Part shown: positions 1-11,537 of the stretch, one piece after another | Numbering within the stretch: position 1 is the first letter of the stretch | Layout: each line of letters opens with the position of its first letter | Source: Mesostigma viride | Lineage: Eukaryota; Streptophyta; Mesostigmatophyceae; Mesostigmatales; Mesostigmataceae | Length of the DNA: 64,000 bases | Direction of reading: 5' to 3' | Assembly (NCBI GenBank): GCA_009746045.1 | Contig: RPFO01000131.1 | Location: forward strand, 186,001 to 250,000 | Translations under genes and position numbers: made by a program | The notes under the pieces: generated by a model | What the model saw: the letters and a program-made list of their open reading frames with translations, nothing else | What the model was told of the DNA's origin: nothing | The model's database searches: none

Positions 1-114
1 CCTTGCGCAGCATCTTGGTGACGGCACCGTCGCCGTCGTTGCTCCAGCTCCTGCGTCAGTGTCCAGGTCTCGGCGCCGTAGGTCAGGATCGTCAGAATGA
101 CGACCTTGAAGAGG
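1..114 (-). mobile_element. LINE (non-LTR) 3' fragment, copy a
   Basis: This stretch closely matches 5897-6017 inside the better preserved LINE copy c. On the minus strand both encode the C-terminal part of a LINE polyprotein with the 'YGAETWTLTQ' region and 'RLDGAVTKMLRKA' region. Similarity stops at about position 114, where an unrelated GATG-repeat sequence begins. The fragment runs off the left edge of the window, so its true length is unknown. It is too short to be functional. Confidence 0.7.
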
Positions 115-703
115 ATGGATGGATGGGTGCAAACAGTCCTCCCGGTCTAATCTATCTACAATAGCTATCTACAACATCTATCTACAAAATCTATCTTAAC
201 ATCAACTCTACCGGCTACTAGGGGACCTGTCTGGCGTGCTTCCCGTATGTTTGCACACGCGGGCGCTTCCCCACGGGAGGGGGCTCGTTGTCCTCTATGA
301 CCTAGTAGGCCCACTTGGCCTTGTCCATCATCTTTTTCCAAATCACGGAGAGGCCTAGGCCCCCGGCATGTCCTCTACGAGCTGTTCTTTGAAGGTGTGG
401 GCCTTGCGGCGTCGAGCATCACGGGGCCCGGCCCACGTAAGGAGGTGCCGGCCAGGCTGAGCTGCAGGCGGAGTCCCGCGGGGGGGCGCCCCGTGAGGTG
501 TCTACCTGTTTGGTGCGAGCTAAGTGCCCTACTACTAGCTGCAGGCGCCGCTGCTTAACCCTTCAATTGTGTCAACTGGAACCACCAGAACGGACTGAGT
601 ATGGGCATCTTAGTAAGTATGAGAGTATCTAGCCAAATAACATTTTCTGGCCCACCCTTGGAACCAAGGATGCTTTTATATCAAATAACTTTGGGGTCAT
701 GTC
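115..703. other. Intergenic, no gene recognised
   Basis: Begins with a short GATG tract (115-127) and an imperfect run of CTATCTACAA-like units (about 150-200). The rest is GC-rich sequence without a convincing ORF. It ends at the LTR of the truncated gypsy-like element. Confidence 0.5.
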
Positions 704-1260
704 TGTTACGTCCTAAACCTCTACCGCCACCTCTACCTCTACTACCCGGCCTAACGCTACCTAAACTAGTAAGGCCACCTCTAGTTAAACCCCTAGCGAA
801 AGGCGAACGAGACGATCCAGATCTCAATGCATTTACGTATGTGCTACTATAATACGCCATAAGCCATTTACACAAACCCGTTTACTCCAGGAATTATAGA
901 GGAAGGAAACACAACTACACTGCCATGACCCAAGCTAATATGTGTTAATTCATTTAACACACGCCGAGTGCCAACACGAGGGGTAGAACGTGCATAAATG
1001 ATCACCAACGGTCCAGCATGCTCGGGCCGACATGGCCCTCGCCTACAATTGCACAGATGCACGCTGGTCCACTACATTCTACCCGAAGGATAAGGACCAC
1101 TATTAAAGTACGCGGCGCGACGCCAAAAGCATAAAATGCACCACGGTACTGTTACGAGGACAACAGTGTCCCAGTACAAACTACACGTAAACCTAGGAAC
1201 GACCGAGGCAAAAGACCGAAAGACGTCCGTAACTACAACGAATTGTTACGCGACGTAACA
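704..1260 (-). repeat. 3' LTR of truncated gypsy element
   Basis: On the minus strand it starts TGTTACGTCGCGTAAC, directly after a G-rich polypurine tract, and ends ...GACGTAACA. It resembles the 574-bp LTRs of gypsy-1 along its length, but is diverged and slightly shorter (557 bp). Confidence 0.8.
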
Positions 1261-1632
1261 CCTCCCCCCCCACAAAGGTAGGGAGCCCTCTCCCTACGCA
1301 CAGGGAGGAAACCAAGAAGGGGTAGGAATAACCTAACGCACCCAGCACACACCAACACAATCGACAGGCCATCCAAGATACAAAGCACCAACAAGTTAAC
1401 TCGGTTCCACCCCGAGTGGTGCAGGGTTAACCAGCACCAAGCCTGGTGGGAGGATCCCCTAACTGCCTGGCACAGAGGCCTTGCCGCGAGGGACGGCACT
1501 GGGCAGGACACACAACAGAGTGAACAAAGTCAGCACCAAGGACCAAGAACGACCAATCAACTGGCCAGAATATGAGGGCGACTCTATATACCGGAGGGAC
1601 AACACCCTCAGGTCGGGCCTAAGGCCCTCTAT

Positions 1633-3356
1633 CTAGTTGCCATCAGTCTGGTAGGTGCCACGCGAGGCCAACAGAACATCCAGATACGCATGGTAGTGGG
1701 CCACGTCGTCCGCGTTATCATGCCTATCTACTACAGTGAGGAAAACATCGGCCCACACGCCATCAGGAAAAAGGCCCAGAAAGGCCCAGTAATACCTATG
1801 CTGCGTAAGGACCACCTGGCCACGGGCCCAGTCCAAGAAGCCACAGGCAAAGAGGCGTAGGAAAGGCTCTACCGCGATCAAACAGAGAGCCCGAAGGAGT
1901 AGGCGATGGTACCGGATCCGATGACGCAAGCCCGTCGGGAAGAAGAGATCTAGCAGAGGCTCCACTGTCCACATTAGCCGGCCACAACCTGATGTGCCGA
2001 ATCTCATGTGAGCGCCACCGACGAGCGCACTGTCGCGACCCGAGCGTCTCTAGATCATCGCTAGCCCGAGGGGGAGGATGGCCACGGGAGTCCAAGCCCT
2101 GGCCCGGGAGGGGCACTGGGCGGCGGGCATCCCACTCCAGGAGGGGCTGCAGGTGCACCGCACCATACGTAGCACCAGGCGGCGCAGGATACTCGACCTT
2201 AAGGGCATCTGAGGCCATAATGCCCAGAGGCGGAGGGTAAGCCCACTGGTAACCACCGTAGGTGTCCAAGTCGTTATGACGCCTCGCCCAGCGATACAGG
2301 ACTCGCCGAACCAGGATCTCACCCTGCATGGAACACAGGATCTGCTAACACAACCATGTCACACGGAGGCCGATCGGTATCAACGGGTAGGCTACGGTCA
2401 CGCGGCGCCCGACACACCTGGGAAAACCCGTAGGACATGGGCGAAATGGCCAGCTCAGCAGCGACGCGCGGTAGGTCACACTGTCGGCAGGCGAGCGCAG
2501 ACATACCGTACCCAGGAACTGGCGAATCTCGCGACTCCGGCATAGCATGCACCACAGAGGGGGCACGTTCCCGGTCGCCCTGGGACAACTCCCTTAAGGA
2601 GTCGGCAGCGCGGAGGGAGCGATGATCAATGCCACTGGCCCTAACAACCGCAGCCAGCGAGCGCGGAGCTGAAGGGGCAGGAACCGAGACAGGGGTAGGA
2701 TCCTGCACAGGCGCAGAGGGCGCCGGCGCCACAGGAGGCCGCGAAGGACCCGCTACCGCAGGAGACCGCGACGGACCCGCCACCGCAGCTGGCGCCCCGG
2801 TCTCCGCTGGAGGCGCACCCTCAGGCCACATGTTGAAGATGGGGCCCGTGGGGACAGGCACCTTACCATAAAACTGGCTACCATCCAGGCTCCAGTCTGG
2901 CACTGGAACCCGCTGCGGGGGACCCCCCTCCCAGAGCCTGGGAAGCCCGCTCGCATCGCCAAAGAAACCCCGCGACGGCTGCGACTGAGTTTGTGGAGGA
3001 TCGGGAGCTGCGGCGGCGGGCGCGATCGCAGGGGCAGGAGACTCGCGCGAAGGCGCAGGTACGGCGGTCACAGGCGCAGAGGCAGCAGGAGGCGTAGGAG
3101 CCGCAGAAGCAGACGAAACCACAGCGACCACGGGCTCGCACTGGGGCGCACGCGAAGCCGTAGTCGCCAAGAAGGCAACAGGAGGGGTAGGTGGAACAGC
3201 AGCAACAGGCGCCACACCAGGCGACTGAGACGCCAGGAAGGCCCCGAATGCCGAGGCTAAGGACTCGATCTGGGCCTGCATTGCAGACACGGTAGCTGCA
3301 AGGTGGTCAGGCTCTGGATCCACGCCCAGAGGGGTAGGCCACGGCTCCACCGACAC
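1633..3356 (-). pseudogene. Decayed ORF3 (post-pol ORF) of truncated gypsy element
   Basis: Three overlapping minus-strand frames (3356-2319, 2329-1796, 2007-1633) together match the middle and C-terminal part of gypsy-1 ORF3 (22580-24868). Shared blocks include 'LAATVSAMQAQI', 'LPRLWEGGPPQR', 'ALACRQCDLPR' and 'GEILVRRVLYRWARRHND'. The N-terminal domain seen in gypsy-1 is missing because the element is truncated. At least two frameshifts break the frame, so it cannot make the full protein. Between the conserved blocks the protein is proline/alanine-rich. Function unknown; see gypsy-1 ORF3. Confidence 0.75.
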
Positions 3357-3400
3357 GCGCCTGATCGACGCCGGTGATGACGGAACAGGAGAACCTACCT

Positions 3401-3841
3401 AATAATGCCAAGCTGAATTGCATGGTCACGTAGGTTAGGGTAACCTAGCTATCCTGCACTAGTGCTAACCTGGCAATGAGGTGCTGGCTCCGTCCAGCTA
3501 TAGATCTACTCCAGCTAGGACTGATACGATGCCCACAGGCATGTCTGCCTGACAGCACTACGTGGATGGTCCTGGGCCTCCCGTAGGACCTCCGTACATG
3601 ACTTAGCACTGCAGCCCACCTTGTGGTCTGCCTCACAGCTCATCAACCCTACCGCGTGCGTATCACGTGCGTGTGCCCTACAGATCTCAGTGCTGATATC
3701 TAGCACCCACGTGCCCAACATGGCACGTGCGGATCTAAATCCTAGTAGAGATCTGTCCAGTGTACTACACCACCGTCCAGGTCCGTATCCCACTTGGGAG
3801 ACGGATACCACGCCACGTGTACAGATAGTCTAGGCCTGAAG
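3401..3841. other. Intergenic, no gene recognised
   Basis: Sequence between the truncated gypsy element and LINE copy b. I see no coding similarity, LTR pair or clear repeat here. Confidence 0.4.
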
Positions 3842-4824
3842 CCCTAGAATAACTGCTGAGTGAGCCAAATCGCCAGAGCCTCGGTCTTCTTGCTGACCTC
3901 AAGCCCCACTGTGCGGGCCTCGATAGCCAGGCAGTCAAGCCACGTCTGCACGTGCTCAGTGTCCTCGAAGCTGAGGGTGGTGTCGTCTGCATAGATGATG
4001 TCCGCCAGCCGAATCTCCGTTTCCGCCCCGCCATGCCAGAAACGGTTGTCAACCTGCACCCCTGGTTTCCTACCCACGACGCGGGCAAAACACTTGCGCG
4101 CCTGAATCATTACGTACATGTTCGACCACAATAATGAACAGGTAGGGCGACAGCACGCAGCCCTGCCACACACCCTTCTGTAAAGGGCATGGTGGCGTGG
4201 TCCCGTAGGAAGTGCGCACCGAAGTGGTGGACCCTTCATACAGGTTGTGGATGACAGCAATCAGGGGGCGGGGGATCCGGATCGAACAGAGCAAGGATGT
4301 CCCATAGCGCAGGCCAGAAAACCGAATCGAAGGCTTTGATGAAGTCCACCAGCACAAGGTGCAGAGGGGACTCACCAGGCTGAAGGCGATGCAGTTCTTC
4401 CACAATGTGGCGAGTAGCGAAGAGCGCCTGCACTGTGTTGCGACCTGAACGGAAGCCGTGCTGAGTCTCGCTGAGGTGACCGTCCAGGGCCGTGCGCAGG
4501 CGGTTCAGGATGAGCCGCATGAGAAGCTTGAGGGGGGCACTTTGGATGCACACCCCTCTGTAGTTACCAGGGTCGGCTGGCGACCCCTTGCATGTTCTCG
4601 TACAGCATCGTGCGAAAACTGTGTTGCCAGGCCGCTTTAGGCGGTTGCGACGACAGCAGAATGCGGTTGCAGACATCCCGGAAGAGCAGCATGACACCAG
4701 TGTCCTGGAACTCGGCTGCAAGTTTCACAACCGCGGCCGGAATCTCGTCGGAGCCGGTGGCGACGTCGTAACGCAGGCGCTGGACCGCCTCCGTGACCTC
4801 GCGGGAGGTGAAAGGAGGCATGTC
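3842..4824 (-). pseudogene. LINE reverse transcriptase fragment, copy b
   Basis: Minus-strand frames carry the RT landmarks of a non-LTR retrotransposon in order: 'NYRGVCIQSAPLKLL' and 'GFRSGRNTVQALFA' (fingers), 'LVDFIKAFDS' (motif A), 'PLQKGVWQGCVLSPYLF' (motif B), and 'IIYADDTTL' (motif C with the catalytic Y-A-D-D). These lie in three different frames, so at least two frameshifts are present. The endonuclease upstream and the C-terminus downstream are missing; similarity ends abruptly at about 3842. It is the same family as copies a, c, d and e. The C-terminal style seen in copy c (ETWTL, AGHLAR) suggests an RTE/BovB- or L1-like clade, which I cannot settle. Confidence 0.85.
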
Positions 4825-5252
4825 TGACGGGTCGCCAAGCGGGCCGATGATTCAGCGGGGGGACTAGGTAGTCCGCCGCTGACCTGGGCGGGGCCGCGGG
4901 GGCCCGGCGGGGCCGCCGGCCAGGGCTGCCACAACACCTTGAAATGGCCTTTTTTTTACTTAAATTATGGCCCATGGCAAGTTTATTGTCAGATTGACCT
5001 AGGATTGGATCCCACTACTCCCCGGGATGTGTCTCAGTGGCCAGTGGTGGAGTAGTTGAGTCAAAATGTTAAGTTTACATGTTAGTCCCTGCTTAAATTA
5101 ACTCCAGATCCAAGGCCAAAACTGGCCACCTAAACCACTTGCACTTGCATAGAAACGATAGTTGATCTCAGATTATGCTGTAACTTTGCAGTGGTGATGA
5201 ATAGTTGTTCTGACCTTGTACAAAGTTCTACGCCATGTGGAGCCCTAGTTGG

Positions 5253-5288
5253 TGACAAATGCTGGCAAAATTTTGCTAGCATTTGTCA
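5253..5288. repeat. Inverted repeat, 18-bp arms, no loop
   Basis: TGACAAATGCTGGCAAAA is followed at once by its reverse complement with one mismatch. It can fold into a hairpin. A related motif (GGTGACA...TGTCACC) occurs at 7010-7043 on the other side of LINE copy c. Confidence 0.7.
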
Positions 5289-5320
5289 TTAATGGCCATT
5301 TAAAATCAATATTTAACCCA

Positions 5321-5345
5321 ATTAATTAATTAATTAATTAATTAA
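5321..5345. repeat. (ATTA)n microsatellite
   Basis: About six perfect ATTA units in the AT-rich DNA between LINE copies b and c. The rest of 4830-5640 holds a GC-rich block (about 4850-4930) and AT-rich sequence with no gene that I can support. Confidence 0.8.
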
Positions 5346-5639
5346 ATAATAGACACGTGACTGCGTCACGTGAGCATAAGTCCTCAGTGGGAGGGGAACA
5401 TGGGATGGAATGGATGGTATAAGCTATCTAGGTCCTATAGTTACAGGGGTGTGGGCACCGCGGCCCGAATCGCTATGAATGCCATACTTGGTCACACGCG
5501 GAGCCCCCACAGGCTTGGGGGTGGTCTCCATCACTACTTGCCATCTATCCTTGCGCACCATCTGCCTCCATATTACTACAGACAATCCAGGAGGCTGCCC
5601 GGGTGTGAGCCCGTCACGTCTAGTGTAGCACATGTCCAT

Positions 5640-6975
5640 GCCGAGTCTATCACGAAAAGTCCACGTACGGGTGGCGGCCCTGCCGCGCGCGGCCGGGGGC
5701 ACGCCAGGTGAGGACATATCGCCCAGGCTGGGCGGGCTTGGTGCCAGCTAGTCTATCTGATGTATCTACCTGATCTGTGCGGGCCAGGTGCCCGGCTAGG
5801 CCCAGGCGCCTGTGCCTAATAATGTGGGAAACATAGGGCAAATCAGCGTACAAATCCTCATTACTAATGTGCAAACCAAAGGGGATGTTAAGGGCCTTGC
5901 GCAGCATCTTGGTGACGGCGCCGTCAAGTCGTTGCTCCAGCTCCTGCGTGGCTGCGTCAGTGTCCACGTCTCGGCGCCGTAGGTCAGGATCGTCAGAATG
6001 ACGACCTTGAAGAGGTCACGCTTGACGATCCGGGGTAGGGCGGGGTTGCTCCACCAGCGGCGGTGGTCTGACATGGAGGTGCGCCCACGCCATGCCGATC
6101 CGTGTCGTCATGTCGTCCTCGCAGTCGGGAAGCCAACGTACTGCCGAGCAGCTTGAAGCTGCCTGAAGGAGGGTAGTTGACCTCGGCATCGTCTAAGAGG
6201 CGGAGTGTGGGTGGGGGCCCTGCCATGCCGAGGGCCAGGGCCTCCGTTCTGGGGCTGATTTCTAGACCAACCGCCCGAGCCTCGAGCGCCAGGCAGTCCA
6301 GCCAAAGTTGGGCAGACTCCGGCTTCTCGATGAGCGTGATGTCGTCGGCATAAATGAGGTCAGCTAGTAAATTCTGCTTGTTTGTCGGCCCCCCTTCCCC
6401 AAGCTCGTTCGTGATCGCTAGGCCAGAGGCACAGCCTGCAATGCTAGCAAAGCGAGCACGTGCCTGGCGCATAACATAATCCACTACAATAGTAAACAGG
6501 TACGGCGACAGGACGCAACCCTGTCAGACGCCGGTCTGCAGTGGGCATGGCGGGGTGATGCCGTGTTGAGTGCGCACCGAAGTGGTCGACCCCTCATACA
6601 GCGTGCGGATGACGGTACATGTGTAATCAGGGGAGTGGGGACGCAAGCGCGAGCAAGTACAGCCCATATATAGAGCGTCCCAGAGGACAGAATCAAAAGC
6701 CTTGATGAAGTCGACGAAGATCAGGATGGTGGGAAACTCACCAGGTTGCAGGAGAGCGATTTCCTCGAAGAGGCGACGCGCGACGAAGATGGCCATGACG
6801 CGGTGTTGCGCCCAGGACGGAAGCCCATTTGACTTTCCCCAAGGTGACAGTCGAGAGCAGAACGAAGGCGGTTGAGGATCATGCACATGAACAACTTGAG
6901 TGCGGCTATAATAATGTCAGAATGCCACCAAAACATATTGCCATCATGCCAGCACCTGACGCATGGTCTCGACAA
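5640..6975 (-). pseudogene. LINE reverse transcriptase plus C-terminus, copy c
   Basis: The best preserved LINE copy here, read on the minus strand. In order it shows 'MGFRPGRNTAS' (6975-6721 frame), 'IFVDFIKAFDS' motif A and 'TQHGITPPCPLQTGV' (6886-6524 frame), 'QGCVLSPYLF' region, 'DLIYADDITL' motif C with the YADD active site (6484-5993 frame), 'YGAETWTLTQ', 'RLDGAVTKMLRKALNIPFG' and 'RRLGLAGHLARTDQVD' (5967-5650 frame). The last elements are typical of the region after the RT in RTE- and L1-like LINEs. Several frameshifts break it. The endonuclease half is absent, so it is 5'-truncated as is usual for LINE copies. Confidence 0.88.
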
Positions 6976-7009
6976 GTCAGGAGCAAAAGTTCAGATCATG
7001 CAGAGCCCC

Positions 7010-7043
7010 AAATGGTGACATTTGCCAGCAATTGTCACCATTT
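7010..7043. repeat. Hairpin, 11-bp arms, 12-nt loop
   Basis: AAATGGTGACA ... TGTCACCATTT are exact reverse complements. The preceding GAGCCCCAAAT resembles the GAGCCCTAGT before the hairpin at 5253. Beyond it, 7044-7600 contains no gene that I recognise. Confidence 0.65.
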
Positions 7044-7599
7044 TTTTCTTTTTTACTCACAATTTTAACAACATCAACCACCAAAAATTATCCAAGCTGG
7101 GGCACATCATTTAAATCTTTGCAGGCAACTCAAGAATGACTACTAGTACGAACAGGGTGCAAAAACTTGGTGCATGTGAATGCCTGAGTGGTGACCATTG
7201 TTAGCAGAATCGATCATGTAAGGTAGGCATTGCCAGTATGCCACAAAGCTGTGATGTGCAGTGCATGTCCATATGTATCAAGGAGACAACCAGCGCAGGC
7301 CAGTTCTAAATCAGGAGAATCCGGACCATGGTAGCTCGAGCCTGCCGTTATCTTGTCCGCGTGTTCGAGTCGTTCAGGATGATGAAGATGAATGGTGATG
7401 GAAATGTGTATCCGTGTGCATTGAAATTATGGCTGGCTTACGTGTAGAGCGACTAGATGACCTAGGTGGTGGGGCCGGAAACAGCATGCTTGATCAGGGC
7501 GTGTGTTTCATGTCCATATGTATACCCCATGACACCATGCCTCTAAACTACTTGGCACATTGCAAAATGGGAAGGAAAGGTGAACAATACATGCCACAT

Positions 7600-9060
7600 C
7601 ACTAACACAGCCATTTGAATGCTACCAACACGCACCATGCATGATATACACTACGAGTAATACATGTCGAGAATATGCCGAGCGAGCATATCAAGGTGCA
7701 GTGACCCCAACACTGGCACATGTCACCTGGCATCCACGTATGCTCACATGATATAGCATTGGCATATCCCATGTCTCCATCTCTTGCACTTTGTGCGCAC
7801 CAAGCCACCCATGCAGTCCCCCACCCATGCAGCCACCTGGCCACCCACCCACACAACTGCTCACACACTCGCGCGCCCGTGCACCCAGACAGCCACCTGT
7901 CCTCCCACCCAGTGACCCACCCACCCAGCCAGCCGCGCACGTGCTTACCCGCCAACTTATATAACCACGCGTGCACCTAGGCACCCAACCACCTACCAAC
8001 CCACTTGGACATCCACCCACCCATGCACCAAGGCACCTGCGCAACCCACACACCAACTAGGTAATAAGGAGGCAATTTCCCCCATCCAATGAGCCAACCA
8101 CCCACCCAACCAACCACCTAAACACCAAGCCAGCTGGCCCCATATGCACCCGTCCGGCCACCCACAGTTGACCCACCCACGCACCTACCCACTCAACCAC
8201 TTATACTGCCCCCACACCCTTGTACCCACTGACCCACCCACACATGCATTTTCTCAGCCAGCACCCCGACACCTACCTCACCCCAAACCTGCACAGCCCT
8301 TCACCCGCGATAGGTGAGTCGGTCCCAACCATAAACCCATCCACGCATCCATATCTGTGCGCCCACCCGTCCATCTACCCGTCCCTTCGCCCACCCACCC
8401 ACATTTAGTCATCTACACATCCACCAGCCACCAACCACCAACCACCAATGGCCCACCCACCAACCCACCTACCCACACACATCCCTAACCAACCAACCAC
8501 CAACCCACCACCCTCAAAACCGTGCAGCTGATTCACTCATGCATCCAACAAAACACCCACTTCAAAGTCCCCAAAGCCTATCATCACCCAGCCACCTGGC
8601 CATCTGCCAATAACCGACCGCCCTTGCACTCATCCACCCACCATGACCAGCCAGCCACCCACCCTCTCCAACAGCCTGTGCTCCCACCTACGCAGCCAGC
8701 CATTTGCCAAGGCATCCACCGATCAGCCAGCCACCTGCCATTGAACCCACCCACGCCTAGGCATCCCTTGAAGCATCTATAGCTCAAGTCTCCCACCCAA
8801 GGCTCTCTGGGCAATCAAACAACCAAACAACCAATCACCCAGCTACACAACCACCTAACCACCTAACCACTCAACAACACAATCACCGAACCACCTAACT
8901 ACCCAACACCCACACCAACCAGGCATGTGCCCGCCTCGCATGCCCTCACCATTGCAACACCCCATACACGCCCCGCTCACCTAGCCAGACACACACCCAG
9001 CCAGTCTCCTGCTCAACTCACGCATGAAGGCAATATCAGCCATGCATGGCCTCACCTCGC
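7600..9060. repeat. Cryptically simple CCACCCA-rich tract
   Basis: A long stretch dominated by degenerate CCACC/CCAACC/CACCCA words on the plus strand (G-rich on the other). Translations give P/H/T-rich or W/G-rich peptides in every frame, which is the hallmark of low-complexity DNA rather than coding. No unit is regular enough to call a single satellite period. Confidence 0.75.
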
Positions 9061-9228
9061 ACCACTTGAATTGCCTGGGTAATTTGCATGAGACAGCTTC
9101 CATCTCATCGTCAGCGACTGAAAAGGCTCTTTCTTCACAGTGATGAGTCAGCAACAACGTTGGAAACGTTCTCCCATTCCTCTTTTAAACAGTCTTTAAA
9201 TCAGAAAGACAAGGGCAAATATCTGGAC

Positions 9229-9352
9229 GCTGGTGCTGGTGCTGGTGCTGGTGCTGGTGCTGGTGCTGCGGCTGCGGCTGCCGCTGCGGCTGCGGCTGCC
9301 GCTGCGGCTGCGGCTGCGGCTGCGGCTGCCGCTGCCGCTGCCGCTGCCGCTG
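9229..9352. repeat. (GGTGCT)n / (GCTGCG-GCTGCC)n microsatellite
   Basis: About four GGTGCT units are followed by a variable array of GCTGCG and GCTGCC hexamers. It lies inside open frames giving poly-Ala, poly-Leu or Gln-rich peptides. None of these has an independent coding signal, so I do not call a gene. Confidence 0.85.
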
Positions 9353-9490
9353 TCCTTCCACAACTACCCTAGTCCTTCCACGGCGTTGGATCGCCATGCG
9401 TCCAGGCATAGTTGTCTCACTTACTTAAAATGAAATTAGACAACCATTAAGTTCTCTGCGTCCGAGCGGAGGCTGTGACGGAAGGACGCA

Positions 9491-9885
9491 ATAACCTGTT
9501 CCACTTGCGAGACGGTGCCATGTGAAATGATATAAACACCTGTTCCATTTGCGAGACGGTGCTATGTGAAATGATATAAACACCTGTTCCATTTGCGAGA
9601 CGGTGCCATGTGAAATGATATAAACACCTGTTCCACTTGCGAGACGGTGCCATGTGAAATGATATAAACACCTGTTCCATTTGCGAGACGGTGCCATGTG
9701 AAATGATATAAACACCTGTTCCACTTGCGAGACGGTGCCATGTGAAATGATATAAACACCTGTTCCACTTGCGAGACAGTGCCATGTGAAATGATACAAA
9801 CACCTGTTCCACTTGCGAGACGGTGCCATGTGAAATGATATACAGACCTGTTCCATTTGCGAGACGGTGCTATGTGAAATGATAT
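9491..9885. repeat. 44-bp minisatellite, about nine copies
   Basis: The unit around CCTGTTCCACTTGCGAGACG recurs at 9495, 9539, 9583, 9627, 9671, 9715, 9759, 9803 and 9847, an exact 44-bp period with a few substitutions (CACTTGC/CATTTGC, GCCATG/GCTATG). Since 44 is not a multiple of three, open frames through it show the same peptide in rotating frames and are not genes. It ends about 95 bp downstream of the GT90 stop codon. Confidence 0.95.
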
Positions 9886-9979
9886 GGTCTGATAGGGAAG
9901 CGCTTTTGAGGCCGGGGCAAGGAATTGGCATTTGCAAGAGAAGTTCCAGCACGTTAATTTAATTTAATTTTAGAGAAGC

Positions 9980-11256
9980 TCAGGGGGGTTCCACTTCCGT
10001 ATAGGGGCGGAAGAGCGGCCTCATGCCCAGTTGTGGTTTATAACCCAACACCTGCGCGTAGCTCCTAATTAGCTGCCGCCAGTAGCAGAGCCGCGCATCC
10101 CGGTGCAGGTGGGCCAGGACGAATTTGCGCCCCTTCACCGCGATGCGCCTGGCCTCCTCGTCGTTCTCCCTAGCCCACCGCACTAGGGAGTCGGCATCCC
10201 AGGGCGTCTCCTCCCACCAAGGCACATAGTGCTCCCACGCCTTGAGGCCGCCCTCAAAGTGAAGCCGGAATATGCTCTTCTGCTTGAACACCAACGATCC
10301 CAATCCCAGCTGCTCAAGGAAACGGTTGGTCGGGCCAATACCGTCGATGATGGCCAGGTACTTGTGGTTGGAGTGTTCGCGGAGGTCGCTCAGCCGGTCC
10401 CTGGAGATGTCCATCGTGTCTTTCATGATGCGGCTGACGTTCTCCGTCACGTACGGGCGAAGGTCGGTTATCGAATAGCCCTCGCCCGTGTCCTTGCGGC
10501 CCTCCTCACATACACTATACTGAAGATAATTGCCGTAGAGACGCTCCTGCTTCTTCTCCCAAGGCGTCAGATTAGCCAAGTTCTTGATAAAGGGAAGGAC
10601 GTAGTCGTCGAAACGGTTCCATTTAAAACCCCATCCGGGGACAGCATAATCTGAGTAACCATCGGTTGAGAAGTAGTGACCCACGGGAGCCCAGGTCACG
10701 TTGCGGCGGAGCTTGGTAGCAATATCGAATGTCCTGTGCTCTGGGATTGGGACGTCGTCCACCATGACCACCATCTCGACGTCCGGCAGCTCGGCGGCGC
10801 CGTAGCGGTCCACCAGGTCCCGCAGCTCCTCAAAGTGCATCTTGATCTCCTGCAGTGAAGCGCATGGTGAAGAGATTAAAGTTCCTATGATGCGACGGTA
10901 CTAGAGACATCGGTGATAAAAGAATTCACGGTGGGGTGCATGGTGAAGATTTTTTTATTTCACATACGTACCCTGGCGATGTTGGGGGCAAATTGGCGCA
11001 TGGTCTCGTCGAGGTTGACCAGGGAATAGAGGTTTCCCTTGAAGATCATGAAGGCGAAACCGGGCTTGGGCATGGTGAACGTTTGGATGGCTTCGGTCAT
11101 CATATCGAAGGAAATCTTATTGCCGTAATAAGGCCTGAGGTCGGAATAGATTTGACCATATAGAGCCTTGTGCACGCTGCAGTTAAAAATTTCGAAAGCA
11201 GTGGTTGGTTGCGTGTAAGCAGAGAATAGAAGCAAGATGAAAAGAAAGTTGGCCAT
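9980..11256 (-). CDS. GT90 / CAP10-like glycosyltransferase, two exons
   Basis: Predicted 384-aa secretory-pathway protein: exon 1 11256-10972 (95 codons), exon 2 10849-9980 (290 codons with stop). Joining them keeps frame (phase 0) across a GT-AG intron. Residues 1-21 are a hydrophobic signal peptide or anchor (MANFLFILLLFSAYTQPTTA). The C-terminal half matches the CAP10/GT90 fold: 'KYLAIIDGIGPTNRFLEQLGLGSLVFKQ' is the sugar-nucleotide-binding region, and 'LKAWEHYVPW' then 'ARENDEEARRIAVKGRKFVLAHL' are its usual closing blocks. The family includes fungal capsule xylosyltransferase CAP10 and animal POGLUTs; donor and acceptor here are unknown. It would act in ER or Golgi. An ATG at 11268, four codons upstream in frame, is an alternative start. 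Further 5' exons cannot be excluded. This is the only intact host gene in the window. Confidence 0.85.
10850..10971 (-). other. Spliceosomal intron of the GT90 gene
   Basis: 122 bp. On the minus strand the donor is CCAGG|GTACGTATG and the acceptor is TTCACTGCAG|GAG. Removing it joins ...NIAR to EIKMHFEE in frame. It marks the window as nuclear eukaryotic DNA. Confidence 0.85.
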
Positions 11257-11395
11257 GGCTGATGGCATCAAAGAGAGTTGGCCATGGCGTTGTGAAGCTG
11301 GAGGCGGTCGCCACCAAGGTGTAGGCCCTGGCCACATACCCCCGAAATTGCCGAGCGCACGGCCACCATCGCCGCTGGTCGCGGCGGTACCTGTA

Positions 11396-11537
11396 TGGGA
11401 ACTACAATGTGCGTGGGCCACGACGCCCCCACGTGTCCTGGCGCCTGGCTGGCTCGCCTCGCGGTGCGGGGGAACCACAATGTGCCCCCCTGGGCCACGA
11501 CCTCCCCACGTGTCCTGGCGCCTGGCCTGGCTCGCTA
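11396..11537. repeat. Two-copy tandem duplication, about 71 bp
   Basis: Two near-identical units each contain ACAATGTG, GGGCCACGAC and CACGTGTCCTGGCGCCTGG. They lie 140-280 bp upstream of the GT90 start. They could belong to the promoter or 5' untranslated region, but nothing in the sequence proves this. Confidence 0.7.

Larger units (their letters stand above)
704..3400 (-). mobile_element. 5'-truncated Ty3/gypsy element (3' end only), related to gypsy-1
   Basis: Read on the minus strand this is the 3' end of an element from the gypsy-1 family: a decayed ORF3 (3356-1633), a 3' untranslated region ending in a G-rich polypurine tract (about 1261-1278), and a 3' LTR (1260-704). The 3' untranslated region aligns with 24869-24965 plus 32621-32898 of gypsy-1, and gives the uninterrupted form of the site where copia-1 inserted. 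gag and pol are missing. The 5' boundary near 3400 is where similarity to gypsy-1 ORF3 fades and is only approximate. No target-site duplication can be tested. Confidence 0.8.

Noticed and set aside
7600-8814. W/G-rich and P/H-rich ORFs of 60-120 codons
   Set aside because: Low-complexity CCACCCA tract; the composition explains every frame.
9425-9952. 175- and 121-codon ORFs; CRISPR-like regular array
   Set aside because: Pure tandem 44-bp minisatellite with no variable spacers, in a eukaryotic genome. The peptides are frame-rotated readings of the repeat.
10229-10858. Plus-strand ORFs opposite the GT90 gene
   Set aside because: Antisense shadows of a gene with clear family motifs, an intron and a signal peptide on the minus strand.
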